DNA of 11,764 bases. Origin: Lachnospiraceae bacterium. Lineage in GTDB: Bacteria > Bacillota > Clostridia > Lachnospirales > Lachnospiraceae. Position numbers and translations under genes: made by a program. How positions within the stretch are numbered: the stretch's first letter is position 1; each line of letters opens with the position of its first letter. The notes below the pieces were generated by a model. It searched no databases. It was not told where the DNA came from and was given only the letters and a program-made list of their open reading frames with translations. The DNA lies in assembly GCA_019423745.1 (NCBI GenBank), contig JAHZAV010000030.1:1-11764 (forward strand). The letters run 5' to 3'. This document shows positions 1-7,242 of this stretch, in pieces.

Positions 1-13
1 ACACGACCTTCTG

Positions 14-350
14 ATGGCTGTATTTTTATTCGTCAAAAATAAACAAGAAAAGTTATTTTTAGGCCATGTGAAAAATGCTCTCCCAGTTACGTCAAGTGGA
101 GAAAAATTACAGGAGATACTTGGAGTCAGCCGTCCGACAGTCTGTACCCTTCTGAAAAGGAATGAGTTCCGATGGATCCAGTCGAATGGTGGAAAATACA
201 GAATTTCCAAAAAGCGCTTCTCATCAGTGGTATAAAGGTCAATCCAGATATCTGACACAGGAAGACAGAAAAGGATTACCAAAGATCATTGGAATTAATA
301 AAAACTTAATAACTTCTTCATGCATAGTAAAGAATAATATATTATCTTAA
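14..350 (+). pseudogene. Frameshifted excisionase-family DNA-binding protein remnant
   Basis: The first frame (ATG at 14, stop at 233-235) carries a helix-turn-helix: 'LQEILGVSRPTVCTLLKR' around residues 33-50, then a wing-like 'GGKYRISKKRF'. This is the pattern of excisionase/MerR-like HTH_17 domains found in recombination directionality factors and small regulators. At about 218-222 the natural continuation moves to the +1 frame, where 'HQWYKGQSRYLTQEDRK' reads on to the stop at 348-350; family members normally continue with a Trp-containing helix of this kind. One inserted base would explain the break. The first frame stays open upstream to the window edge, so the true start may lie outside. 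No integrase is visible beside it. The family assignment comes from motif memory; the frameshift is seen directly but could be a sequencing error. Confidence 0.5.
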
Positions 351-369
351 AATATGTATTTATCGCTTT
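236..369. other. AT-rich junction between broken excisionase and truncated surface gene
   Basis: This stretch holds the out-of-frame tail of the excisionase remnant, then strongly AT-rich sequence with no convincing promoter or ribosome binding site for the downstream open frame. Homology to a Big_2 domain begins abruptly at about 370-376. Composition jumps from AT-rich to about 62% GC by hand count at 481-540. It is best read as a deletion or recombination junction. Confidence 0.35.
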
Positions 370-1476
370 TTGTTACAGGAAAAAGGCAGCGATACTCTGA
401 TTGCCACAGTAAAGCATGCCGATGCCACCAATCAAGATGTGACCTGGAAAAGCAGCGATACCAGCATTGCCACGGTAAGCGCAGACGGAACAGTGACCGC
501 CATAAGCGCAGGCACCGCCACGATTACCGCCACCGCTAAGGATGGAAGTGGAGTCAGCGCCTCTTGCACATTGACAGTGACGCATGGCAAGATGGTACAT
601 ATTCCAAAGAAAGATGCCACCTGCACCGAGTATGGAAATGAAGAATACTGGATTTGCGAAAATTGCGGTAAATATTTCAGCGACGCCAACGGTGATACCG
701 AAATCGAAAAGGATTCCTGGATTATCAGCGCAATCAATCATGATTGGAACGATGCGGTTTACACATGGAGCGATGAAGGAAGCACCTGTACTGCTACCCG
801 TACCTGCAAAAATGACAGCGCTCATACGGAAACATCCAAGGCAACGGTAACAGACGCACAGACCAAAGCGCCGACCTGCACAGAGAAAGGTGAAACCACC
901 TATACGGCTACCTTTGAGGCTGATTGGGCAATGACACAGACAAAAGTGCTTGCAGACATTCCGGCCACCGGCCACAGCTATGACAACGGCAAATGTACTG
1001 TCTGCGGCGCGATTGCTTCTGATTTCAAGGCCGTTATCACAGCCGGGGCAAACGGCAGCTGGCAGAAAGGCACAAAGGATAGTCTTTCCTTTACCTCCAG
1101 TGCAGCTTATAAACACTTCCAGAAGGTACAGGTAGACGGCAAAGATCTGGATGCTTCTAACTACACAGTAAAGGAAGGAAGTACCATTGTCACTTTGAAA
1201 ACTTCCTATCTGGAAACTCTGTCTGTAGGCAAACACACACTGGCTATCGTTTCTGAAACCGGGACTGCTACTACAGAATTTACCATCAAGGCAGCAGCTT
1301 CTGCTAATGGTCAGAAACCGGCAAATCCGAATGATACTGCAAAAGGAGAAACTAAAAAGTCTGTGCAGACCGGGGATAACAGCGATATGATGTTGTGGAT
1401 TGTTATACTGTTTGCTTCAGTGGGCATTCTTGGAACTGCTGTTTATGAAAAACGGAAAAAGCATATGGAAAATTAG
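370..1476 (+). pseudogene. 5'-truncated sortase-anchored surface protein (Big_2 domain, C-terminal part)
   Basis: About 368 residues remain of what was probably a much larger wall-anchored protein. Residues 1-70 are a Big_2 (bacterial Ig-like) domain that begins midway through its first strand ('EKGSDTLIATV...VTWKSSDTSIATV...GTATITATAKDG'). Residues 85-215 hold paired cysteines ('CENCG' near 96-100, 'CTVCG' near 209-213, 'PATGH' at 198-202) as in other clostridial surface proteins. Residues 217-306 look like another Ig-like surface domain ending 'GTATTEFTI'. The C-terminus is a cell-wall sorting signal: SVQTGD at 331-336, a hydrophobic helix at about 341-359, and a KRKK tail. No signal peptide or credible start remains: the open frame goes back only to 331, and the first possible initiator is TTG at 370 without a clear ribosome binding site. 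It is much more GC-rich than its neighbours, which suggests separate ancestry. It is probably silent, although an in-frame fusion or low expression cannot be excluded. Confidence 0.75.
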
Positions 1477-1488
1477 GATACAATAATG

Positions 1489-1520
1489 ATAGAGCAGCGT
1501 ATTTACGCTGCTCTATTTCT
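1489..1520 (+). terminator. Intrinsic terminator after surface-protein remnant
   Basis: A perfect stem has arms ATAGAGCAGCGT (1489-1500) and ACGCTGCTCTAT (1505-1516) around a 4-nt ATTT loop. It is followed by TTTCTT and starts 12 nt after the stop codon. The palindrome could also act on the opposite strand against transcripts coming from the pilT side. Confidence 0.88.
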
Positions 1521-1621
1521 TACTATAAAACTATTTATTTTTATATTCCAGTATTTCCAAAAGAATTTTCCCCCCGCTGTTTTCCATGTTCAAAAATAAA
1601 GTCCGCAATGATCACGGGAGG

Positions 1622-1652
1622 AATAACTAGCTGTCCAATCCTAGTTATTTTC
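1622..1652. terminator. AU-rich hairpin directly downstream of pilT
   Basis: Arms AATAACTAG (1622-1630) and CTAGTTATT (1641-1649) pair perfectly around a 10-nt loop. The hairpin begins three bases beyond the pilT stop codon (1653-1655). On the - strand no U-tract follows; on the + strand TTCTT follows. It may be a weak terminator or a 3'-end stabilising hairpin for the pilus operon mRNA. Confidence 0.4.
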
Positions 1653-2708
1653 TTAAAGTTTTCTCTTAAGCATATCGGGATTGGAAGCATGTGACAGTGC
1701 TTCTTCAGAAGTAATACGTCCGGCTTTAAATAATTTGAGCAGACTGGCATCCATTGAAAACATTGTGTCAGATGATGCCGAGTATATAAGACCGTCAATC
1801 TGATGGATCTTGTTTTCACGGATCATATTCCTGATTGCAGGAGTAGCAGTCATCAGTTCAAAAGCCGGAAGCTGTGCTCCGTCGGTCGTGCCTACCAGCT
1901 GCTGGGAGACAACACCCTGGAGGACAGAGGCAAGCTGCACGGAAATCTGTCGCTGCTGGCTGGGCGGGAAGACATCTATGATTCTGTCGATTGTATTTGC
2001 CGCGCCCAATGTGTGAAGCGTAGAGAGAACGAGATGACCGGTCTCTGCAGCAGTCATAGCAACAGAGATAGTTTCAAAATCACGCATTTCGCCGAGCAGG
2101 ATAACGTCGGGACTCTGTCGAAGCGAAGCCCGCAGGGCGGTGAGATAACTTTCTGTATCTGAACTGATCTCACGTTGGCTGACAATACATTTCTTGTGTT
2201 TATGAAGAAATTCCAAGGGATCTTCCAGCGTAATGATATGTTTTTCCTGACTGCTATTGATAGCGTCAATGATACAGGCAAGAGTAGTTGATTTTCCGCT
2301 TCCGGCCGGACCTGTCACAAGGACGAGGCCCTTGTTCAGATTCCCAAGTTCTATGATACAGTCGGGGATTCCCAGATCGGAAGCTTTCGGAAGTTCAAAG
2401 GTAATGACACGAATTACTGCTGCCATGGAACCTCTCTGCATATAGGTACTTACACGATATCTGGATAAGCCGGGGATAGCAAAAGAAAAATCGTCATCCC
2501 CGCAGGAAAGAAAACGAGAGATGTCTCTGTTGTCAGCAAGCTTATAAATATCACGTATCAGCTGCTCGGCCTGTGCAGGCATGATTTTTTCGTCATTAAA
2601 CGTCTGTATCCGTCCGCTCTTTTTAAATGAGAGAGGGCGTCCGGATACGATGTACATATCAGATACCTCAAGATCTGTTGCTTTTGTCAGAAATTCAAGC
2701 GCATTCAT
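1653..2708 (-). CDS. pilT: PilT-family type IV pilus ATPase
   Basis: This 351-aa hexameric cytoplasmic ATPase belongs to the PilT/secretion-ATPase family, which drives pilus retraction or pilin movement by hydrolysing ATP under the PilC platform. Visible motifs are Walker A GPAGSGKST (133-141), the Asp box 'IITLEDPLEF' (158-167), Walker B 'DVILLGEMRD' (201-210) and the His box 'TGHLVLSTLHT' (223-233). The PilT-type C-terminal motif appears as 'AIRNMIRE' (291-298; usual form AIRNLIRE), which favours PilT over PilB. There is no PilB-type N-terminal extension or tetracysteine zinc site, and the length is normal for PilT. The ATG at 2708 is preceded by AAAGGGGG, and the gene starts 4 nt after the 169-aa gene's stop, so translation is probably coupled. 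It is the last gene of the operon and the only motor ATPase visible. Confidence 0.95.
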   Translation of the reverse strand: MNALEFLTKATDLEVSDMYIVSGRPLSFKKSGRIQTFNDEKIMPAQAEQLIRDIYKLADNRDISRFLSCGDDDFSFAIPGLSRYRVSTYMQRGSMAAVIRVITFELPKASDLGIPDCIIELGNLNKGLVLVTGPAGSGKSTTLACIIDAINSSQEKHIITLEDPLEFLHKHKKCIVSQREISSDTESYLTALRASLRQSPDVILLGEMRDFETISVAMTAAETGHLVLSTLHTLGAANTIDRIIDVFPPSQQRQISVQLASVLQGVVSQQLVGTTDGAQLPAFELMTATPAIRNMIRENKIHQIDGLIYSASSDTMFSMDASLLKLFKAGRITSEEALSHASNPDMLKRKL

Positions 2709-2712
2709 AAGT

Positions 2713-3222
2713 TTATTCCCCCTTTGTAATGTCTGAGATATTTTCTGAATTTAAAACAGGAAGATCAGTGTCCGGATCCCATTTGTGAGTGGAAACCGTC
2801 TTCCATGTATCAATGCGGTAATAATTTCCATTTTCAAATGGGGTAAAAGACAGCGTAAGGGATACAGCAAGCATCTGTTCCTCATCCAGGGAAACACTGT
2901 ATGACAGATGCTGTTCATCACTGAAAGAGATGCCGTTCTTCCCATCCAACTGATTCATAATGTTCTGAAAATACAGTGTTTCATTCTTTTGATCGTGCTG
3001 GCTGTCTATGCATGCAGTAATCTCCTTGAGAATTTCAACAGCGCTGTTGTAGCTTTCATAATAAGCTGTTGTGCGCTGTGCGCTCTTTTGACTGAGTCCG
3101 AGATCCGCGCGGGAGCTGACAAGCGACAGCACGGAAAATGTAAGCAGACATAGCATGACAAAGATTAGTATAATAGAGGTAATACCTATATTGAAAAAGG
3201 ATTTTGATAGTCTGCGCTTCAT
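2713..3222 (-). CDS. Membrane-anchored pilin-like protein, PilX/GspK-like position
   Basis: This 169-aa protein has a short basic start (MKRRLSKS) and one hydrophobic helix (about residues 12-34), followed by an extracellular domain. The start can be read as a class III leader with Gly at -1: 'NIG' then 'ITSIILIFVMLCLL'. The Glu normally at +5 of mature pilins is replaced by a hydrophobic residue, as in PilX/GspK-type minor subunits. The remaining ~130 residues are polar and predicted exposed; the single Cys falls at 'TACIDSQ'. It overlaps the upstream gene by ATGA (3219-3222), with GAGGAGG before the start, and pilT follows 4 nt later. The exact family is not recognised. A role as minor pilin or tip component is inferred from topology and context. 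Confidence 0.75.
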   Translation of the reverse strand: MKRRLSKSFFNIGITSIILIFVMLCLLTFSVLSLVSSRADLGLSQKSAQRTTAYYESYNSAVEILKEITACIDSQHDQKNETLYFQNIMNQLDGKNGISFSDEQHLSYSVSLDEEQMLAVSLTLSFTPFENGNYYRIDTWKTVSTHKWDPDTDLPVLNSENISDITKGE

Positions 3223-3662
3223 GATGCAGCCTCCTCACTGTATTCGACAGGATAATTGAGTTTCAGGTCATAGAGGACTTCCCCTTCAGACCCGGTCATA
3301 CAGATGTATCCGGTGCCAAAGTCGTCTGATATGGAGTATACAATCTCCATCGTATATACTGCGTTTTCTTCGCTGCACAATGTGCGGTCCGAATCATAGA
3401 AAACAGAAAATGAATTCTCATCTACACGGGCACCGGGGAAAAAGGACTCAACGCACTGAGCAGGATCATCGGAGGAACGTATGACAGATGCTGCACTGGA
3501 AACCTGGGAAGAAGCAAAACTCAGGTCTGCAGCGGATCTGCTGACAAGTGCTGCCTGTGTGAAAATGCGGATACAGATAGCGCTTCCCAGAGAGAAAAAC
3601 AGAATGGCCAGGATCAGTTCAATCAGGAACAGGCTGGCTCGAGATTTTCCAATCTTGTTCAT
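3219..3662 (-). CDS. Prepilin-like minor pilin (PilV/GspI-like N-terminus)
   Basis: The 147-aa product begins 'MNKIGKSRAS' followed by 'LFLIELILAILFFSLG', the closest match in this operon to a canonical prepilin N-terminus. Glu falls at +5 and Leu at +6 if cleavage follows Ser10. Residue -1 would therefore be Ser instead of the usual Gly, which is unusual for a prepilin peptidase substrate. One hydrophobic helix is followed by an extracellular domain with 'SSQVSSAASVIRSS' and two spaced Cys residues that could form a disulphide. The ATG at 3662 has AAAGGAC upstream; the gene begins 16 nt after the 170-aa gene and overlaps the next by ATGA. The role in pilus assembly is inferred from the N-terminus and neighbours. 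Confidence 0.8.
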   Translation of the reverse strand: MNKIGKSRASLFLIELILAILFFSLGSAICIRIFTQAALVSRSAADLSFASSQVSSAASVIRSSDDPAQCVESFFPGARVDENSFSVFYDSDRTLCSEENAVYTMEIVYSISDDFGTGYICMTGSEGEVLYDLKLNYPVEYSEEAAS

Positions 3663-3678
3663 AGTATCGTCCTTTCTG

Positions 3679-4191
3679 TTATTGAGATGTGGTCACGGAA
3701 TATCCGGAACTGTTCTGAAGGCGAACATAAAATGTGGTTATATTTCCATCTGTATCCTCTGCGGACAGACAGAGCAAACCGTCTTCTTTTTCCGATATGG
3801 AGAAATTCTTGACAGAAATAACTTCTTTTCCCATATCCGTGGATACATCCATATCGCTTCCGGCGGTAAACTCAAGGAGAGCATCGCCGTTGGAGTAGAT
3901 ATAAGTAATATAATCTTCTGTGTCTGTACTGTCGTAAAAGGTCAGAGCAGGCGTCCCATCCAGTTCAGTAAGACTGACCAGTCCTCTGCCGTCATAGCGG
4001 CGAAGCTTCTCCGTTACATAGGAGAGCGCCGTACGTGTGCTGTAGGTATCCTCCATGTTCTTTACAGTAGAGCGGTACACGTTGGCCCCGATCATCACGA
4101 CGAAAAAAGCTGACACCGTAAAGATACAAAAGAGCGAAAGCACAAAAAGAAAATCTATGATATGTGACGAATTCTGTCCACGGAATTTCAT
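3679..4191 (-). CDS. DUF4860-like membrane-anchored protein of the pilus operon
   Basis: The 170-aa protein has an N-terminal hydrophobic segment (about residues 11-35, 'IIDFLFVLSLFCIF...') followed by 'GANVYRSTVKNMEDTYSTRTALSYVTEKLRRYD'. That pattern is typical of a small Firmicutes family I recall as DUF4860, often found beside pilus genes. The extracellular half is rich in short beta-type stretches. It carries neither a Gly cleavage site nor Glu+5, so it may be an uncleaved pseudopilin or an accessory anchor. Its ATG overlaps the upstream stop as ATGA (4188-4191), with GGAGGAGG just before, showing tight translational coupling. The family label is from memory; the biochemical function is unknown. 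Confidence 0.72.
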   Translation of the reverse strand: MKFRGQNSSHIIDFLFVLSLFCIFTVSAFFVVMIGANVYRSTVKNMEDTYSTRTALSYVTEKLRRYDGRGLVSLTELDGTPALTFYDSTDTEDYITYIYSNGDALLEFTAGSDMDVSTDMGKEVISVKNFSISEKEDGLLCLSAEDTDGNITTFYVRLQNSSGYSVTTSQ

Positions 4192-4532
4192 ATGCCTCCT
4201 CCTTTATTGTCAAGCGGGATTACTCTTATGTCAGGCATTATATTTTCACCAATGATTTCGTAAGATACGACATATTTATCGTGATCGTAGGTTATCCCGT
4301 AATTTGTTTCAAGATAGTGAAGGTCTTCCGGATAATAACCTTCCAGCGCATAGCAGTGTACTGCACTTTTTCTGATAGAATCTTCAAGTCCTTCTGCTTC
4401 TTTTCTGGATGTGTTCTCTGAAACAGAGGAAAGACCGACCATAAAGAACAGAATGACAGCACAGAAGACCAGTATGGGAAAAAGCCGTCTGAAGCCGCCC
4501 AAATTGTGGGCGGTGTTTTGAAATCGGTTCAT
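4188..4532 (-). CDS. Small pilin-like protein with type II secretion/pilin-like fold
   Basis: The chosen start is ATG at 4532 (114 aa), because GGAGG at 4540-4544 lies 7 nt upstream. The longer reading from GTG at 4550 would place this ribosome binding site inside the coding region and has none of its own. The N-terminus 'HNLGG' precedes 'FRRLFPILVFCAVILFFMVG', so a Gly/Phe cleavage site is possible, though Glu+5 is missing. After the helix, 'RKEAEGLEDSIRKSAVHCYALEGYYPEDLHYLE' follows the pilin pattern in which a long helix leads to a 'G-x-YP-x-x-L' segment. It sits directly behind pilC, where major or core pilins commonly lie. It may be the main subunit of this pilus, but the missing Glu+5 leaves that open. 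Confidence 0.72.
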   Translation of the reverse strand: MNRFQNTAHNLGGFRRLFPILVFCAVILFFMVGLSSVSENTSRKEAEGLEDSIRKSAVHCYALEGYYPEDLHYLETNYGITYDHDKYVVSYEIIGENIMPDIRVIPLDNKGGGI

Positions 4533-4553
4533 ATTACTACCTCCGAACACTTG

Positions 4554-5591
4554 TTATCCGATGTTTGACATGATGCCCATGAGAGGCAGCATGACAGAAA
4601 GAAGAATCATTCCTACCACAATTGACAGAATGGCTACCAGTGTAGGCTCCAGCTTTGAGACCAGTCCTTCCATGCGGTTTTCAATCTCTTCGTCATACTG
4701 CAAAGAGATCTGTTTCATGACTTCATCGATAGATCCGGTTTTAAATCCTACGGAAAGCATGCGAGCGTACATTCCGGAATACATTCCGGATTCGGAAATG
4801 GCATCCGCCAGGCTCTCCCCTTCTGCTGTCAGGGCACGGATCCTGCTGATACGGGCACGGACAGCTTCATGTTCCGTCAGATGTTCTGCGAGCTCCAGAC
4901 TCTGGTCAATGTCCAGACCGCTGCTGAGGGAGAGATACATTGCTGAAGAAAAACGGGAGCAGGCAATCTTTTCGGAAAGTGCTCTTGTAGCAAAGAAATG
5001 TTCGGAAAACGCAGTGATCCGATCTCTTCCTTTTTTTGTAAAAAAGAGGAAGAAGAAAATAATGGCAGCAGCTACAGCGATAACGAGAAAGACCACACTG
5101 TACCTGGAAAGATTGTTACCCAGGTCAAGGATGGCCCCGGATATTCCGGTCATCTTTGTTCCGAGCTGGTTGAAAACCTGCTGAAATACCGGCATTACCT
5201 TTACAATTAGAACAATCATAACAGCAATCATCATACCAAGCATGACAAGCGGATACGTGACGGAGCTGCGTATGCTTTGAGACAGATTATCCTCTCTGCG
5301 GAAATGTTCGGACAGAGATTCCATGACTTCATCCAGTCGTCCGGAATTCTCGCCAATCTCTGTCATGCTGCACATATATGCAGGGAAAACAGAACTGGAA
5401 GCAAGCGCCTGATACAGCATTGCCCCTTCCTCCATATCATGCAGGAGCGCCTGCAGCAAATCTCGTCCTTCTCCTTCCGGTGTGTCTTCCAGCATAAGGG
5501 CCAGTCCCTCCGTAGAGGAAATGCCGGATTTCAGGATTAAAGCCATCTGGCTGCAGAAATAAGTAAGCTCCTTATTAGTCAGTGCCTTCAT
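4554..5591 (-). CDS. pilC: PilC/GspF inner-membrane platform protein
   Basis: The 345-aa product has the two T2SF domains of the GspF/PilC family, the membrane platform that couples cytoplasmic ATPases to pilin assembly. First cytoplasmic domain about 10-112, including 'FCSQMALILKSGIS' and 'YMCSMTEIGENSGRLDEVMESLSEHF'. Transmembrane helix about 113-135 and helix about 165-184. Second domain about 205-310 with the parallel motif 'SVGFKTGSIDEVMKQISLQYDEEIE' (280-304). Final membrane helix about 317-340. Length is slightly below the ~400 aa of Gram-negative PilC and near Gram-positive ComGB-type proteins. ATG at 5591 has AAAGGAG upstream and lies 12 nt after the transglutaminase lipoprotein gene. 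Confidence 0.93.
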   Translation of the reverse strand: MKALTNKELTYFCSQMALILKSGISSTEGLALMLEDTPEGEGRDLLQALLHDMEEGAMLYQALASSSVFPAYMCSMTEIGENSGRLDEVMESLSEHFRREDNLSQSIRSSVTYPLVMLGMMIAVMIVLIVKVMPVFQQVFNQLGTKMTGISGAILDLGNNLSRYSVVFLVIAVAAAIIFFFLFFTKKGRDRITAFSEHFFATRALSEKIACSRFSSAMYLSLSSGLDIDQSLELAEHLTEHEAVRARISRIRALTAEGESLADAISESGMYSGMYARMLSVGFKTGSIDEVMKQISLQYDEEIENRMEGLVSKLEPTLVAILSIVVGMILLSVMLPLMGIMSNIG

Positions 5592-5603
5592 AAGACTCCT
5601 TTC

Positions 5604-6545
5604 TCAACGGATATACAAGGTAGTATAGTTTGAACCGTCGCCGATATATTTTAGTATTTTGTCATTGTTTCCATTGCTAGACGCAAACGTCGGATCCATC
5701 CGCGTCCATCCGTTTCCGCTGAATTCGATGATATCATCGATCCATCCGGTCTCTTCCGTGTAAACGCTGATCCAGGCGTGATAGATATCACCCGAATAGC
5801 CAATTTCCAGCCGTGTGGGGATATCCTGGGAACGTAGCATAGCGGCAGTCAGCGCTGCATAGTCAAAACAGATCCCTTTGCCTGATTCCAGTGTCTCGTC
5901 TACATTCGGAAGGTAACCGGAGCTGACGGATGCCGCTTTCTCTTCATCGTAAACTACATGTTCGATTACATAATGGTAAATATCCGCAACCGCATCCAGG
6001 TCGTCGGAGGCTCCGGCAACCGTTTCCGAGGCAGTTGCAACCGCCTGAGTATCGGAATTAAAATATACGTACTGGTTGGGATATAGAAAAGGGAGAAGTT
6101 CATTTTCAAGCTGTACTTCTGTGTTTTCCGTAAATAGAACAGCATATTTATTGTCAGAAATATTTTCATATCCTCCGATCTCATAAATGCCGTTTCCCGC
6201 TGTCAGAGGAAGTGTGACATAGCTGTCGGAAGGAGTGAGAAAATATTTGTACGATACGCCGTCGGGACCGGTTATCTGAATGTTGGCTTTTGCAGCGTTT
6301 CCAGAATATAAAGCCATGACATATCCTTTGTTCCTGTTGGAAATGTCGATGGTGAGAGGGGATGACCCGATTACTTCGGTTCCGGACGCTTCCGGGGTAT
6401 AGACAACCGGAGTGTTCGAACGGGTTCCACACTGTGTGCTGTCTGAGGATGAAACTGTAGAAGAAGATTTACATCCAGACAATAAGCTGATATTTAGAAC
6501 GAGACAAAAAAAAATAATAGTTTTTTGAAAATGCTTCAAATACAT
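5604..6545 (-). CDS. Transglutaminase-like lipoprotein
   Basis: This 313-aa exported lipoprotein has a signal peptide ending in lipobox LLSGC with the lipidated Cys at 25, then a Ser-rich linker. A beta-rich region (about 60-150) precedes a transglutaminase-like/cysteine-protease fold at about 185-290. The catalytic triad is visible: Cys226 in 'GKGICFDYA', His256 in 'YHAWISVY' and Asp284 in 'RMDPTF'. Such domains hydrolyse or crosslink peptide bonds, or bind proteins, at the cell surface. It lies 36 nt after the sigma factor and 12 nt before pilC with a good AAGGAG site, so it belongs to the same transcript. Acting on pilin or on the divergent surface protein is possible but is inference from context. 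Confidence 0.88.
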   Translation of the reverse strand: MYLKHFQKTIIFFCLVLNISLLSGCKSSSTVSSSDSTQCGTRSNTPVVYTPEASGTEVIGSSPLTIDISNRNKGYVMALYSGNAAKANIQITGPDGVSYKYFLTPSDSYVTLPLTAGNGIYEIGGYENISDNKYAVLFTENTEVQLENELLPFLYPNQYVYFNSDTQAVATASETVAGASDDLDAVADIYHYVIEHVVYDEEKAASVSSGYLPNVDETLESGKGICFDYAALTAAMLRSQDIPTRLEIGYSGDIYHAWISVYTEETGWIDDIIEFSGNGWTRMDPTFASSNGNNDKILKYIGDGSNYTTLYIR

Positions 6546-6581
6546 TATTGCTCCTTCGAGGTACGATATATGTATAACGTT

Positions 6582-7148
6582 TTATTGATAAACCGCTAAT
6601 TTTTTTTTGAGAAAATCCTTAGCTGAATTCAGATATCTTTTCACAGAACTCAAACTACACCCCATAAAATCTGCGATTTCTTCGAGTTTAAGATTGTCCT
6701 GGTATCTAAGAATAAATGCTTGACGGGAATGTGAGGGAAGCTCGTCAAGCCATATCCTGAGCTGGTCAGAGATATCCTGATCCCAGATGTTCTGAAAAGC
6801 ATCCTTGTCGTCAGGAACCTGCATTTTTTTCTCAATCCCCAAAGCCTCGTGATTAGTAATACTTCCACTTTTGCGGAGAAAATCACAACAGACATGATGG
6901 GTAATCTGTTTGATCCAGGAATAAAAAAGTCTATCTGATTTGAGAGAGGATATATTTTTGTATATAGAAATATAAACCTCTTGCAAAGCGTCTTGTGCCA
7001 TGTGCGCATCTTTAATAAAGTAAAATGTATATCTATATAAGTCGTCATAGGTTGCGTAATATAATTCTGTAAAAGCTTTCTGGTCGTGATCACGAATACG
7101 TTTTGCAAGAAAGGCATAATACTCTGTATTAAATTTCTTACTTGCCAT
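6582..7148 (-). CDS. ECF-type RNA polymerase sigma factor
   Basis: From ATG at 7148 the protein is 188 aa, typical for ECF (group 4) sigma factors. Region 2 spans about 25-95 ('FTELYYATYDDLYRYTFYFI', 'AQDALQEVYISIYKNI', 'FYSWIKQITHHVCCDFLRK'); it melts promoter DNA and reads the -10 element. Region 4 spans about 125-180 ('LDELPSHSRQAFILRYQDNLKLEEIADFMG' then 'SLSSVKRYLNSAKDFLKKKL') with the HTH that reads the -35 element. An alternative ATG at 7190 would add 14 residues (MYLGTLFDIIKIGI) not typical of the family; neither start has a strong ribosome binding site, so the start is uncertain. The upstream neighbour is a membrane protein that may restrain it. It leads directly into the pilus genes. 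Confidence 0.9.
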   Translation of the reverse strand: MASKKFNTEYYAFLAKRIRDHDQKAFTELYYATYDDLYRYTFYFIKDAHMAQDALQEVYISIYKNISSLKSDRLFYSWIKQITHHVCCDFLRKSGSITNHEALGIEKKMQVPDDKDAFQNIWDQDISDQLRIWLDELPSHSRQAFILRYQDNLKLEEIADFMGCSLSSVKRYLNSAKDFLKKKLAVYQ

Positions 7149-7206
7149 AATACCAATTTTAATAATATCAAAAAGTGTTCCAAGATACATCTATATAAAG
7201 TATATC

Positions 7207-7235
7207 ATTATAAAAATTTGAAAACAAGTGATAAA
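7207..7235 (-). promoter_or_regulatory. Possible housekeeping promoter for the sigma factor/pilus operon
   Basis: A perfect TATAAT (7212-7207, read on the - strand) lies 17 nt downstream of a weak TTTATC -35 (7235-7230). It comes just after the intrinsic terminator of the preceding gene, so the sigma factor and pilus genes could have a basal start of their own. The -35 matches only three of six positions and the region is AT-rich, so chance is possible. Confidence 0.4.
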
Positions 7236-7242
7236 CTTTATT

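Noticed and set aside
373..1236. 287-aa open frame on the - strand
   Set aside because: It is antisense to the surface-protein remnant, which has clear Big_2 and sortase features; its Cys/Gly-rich translation has no recognisable domain and mirrors the GC-rich coding strand.
1541..1819. 92-aa open frame on the - strand past the end of pilT
   Set aside because: It overlaps the conserved pilT C-terminus in another frame and its extension past the stop has no ribosome binding site or recognisable family.
3481..4113. 210-aa open frame on the + strand
   Set aside because: It runs antisense across two pilin-like genes with good ribosome binding sites and ATGA coupling; no domain and no ribosome binding site.
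4561..5184. 207-aa open frame on the + strand
   Set aside because: It is antisense to pilC, rich in Ser/Arg/Met as expected of a shadow frame, and has no motif.
6546..6590. ECF promoter between the sigma factor and the transglutaminase gene
   Set aside because: CGTA occurs there, but the sequence 17 nt upstream (TCAATA) does not match TGAACC well, and the gap is only 36 nt.
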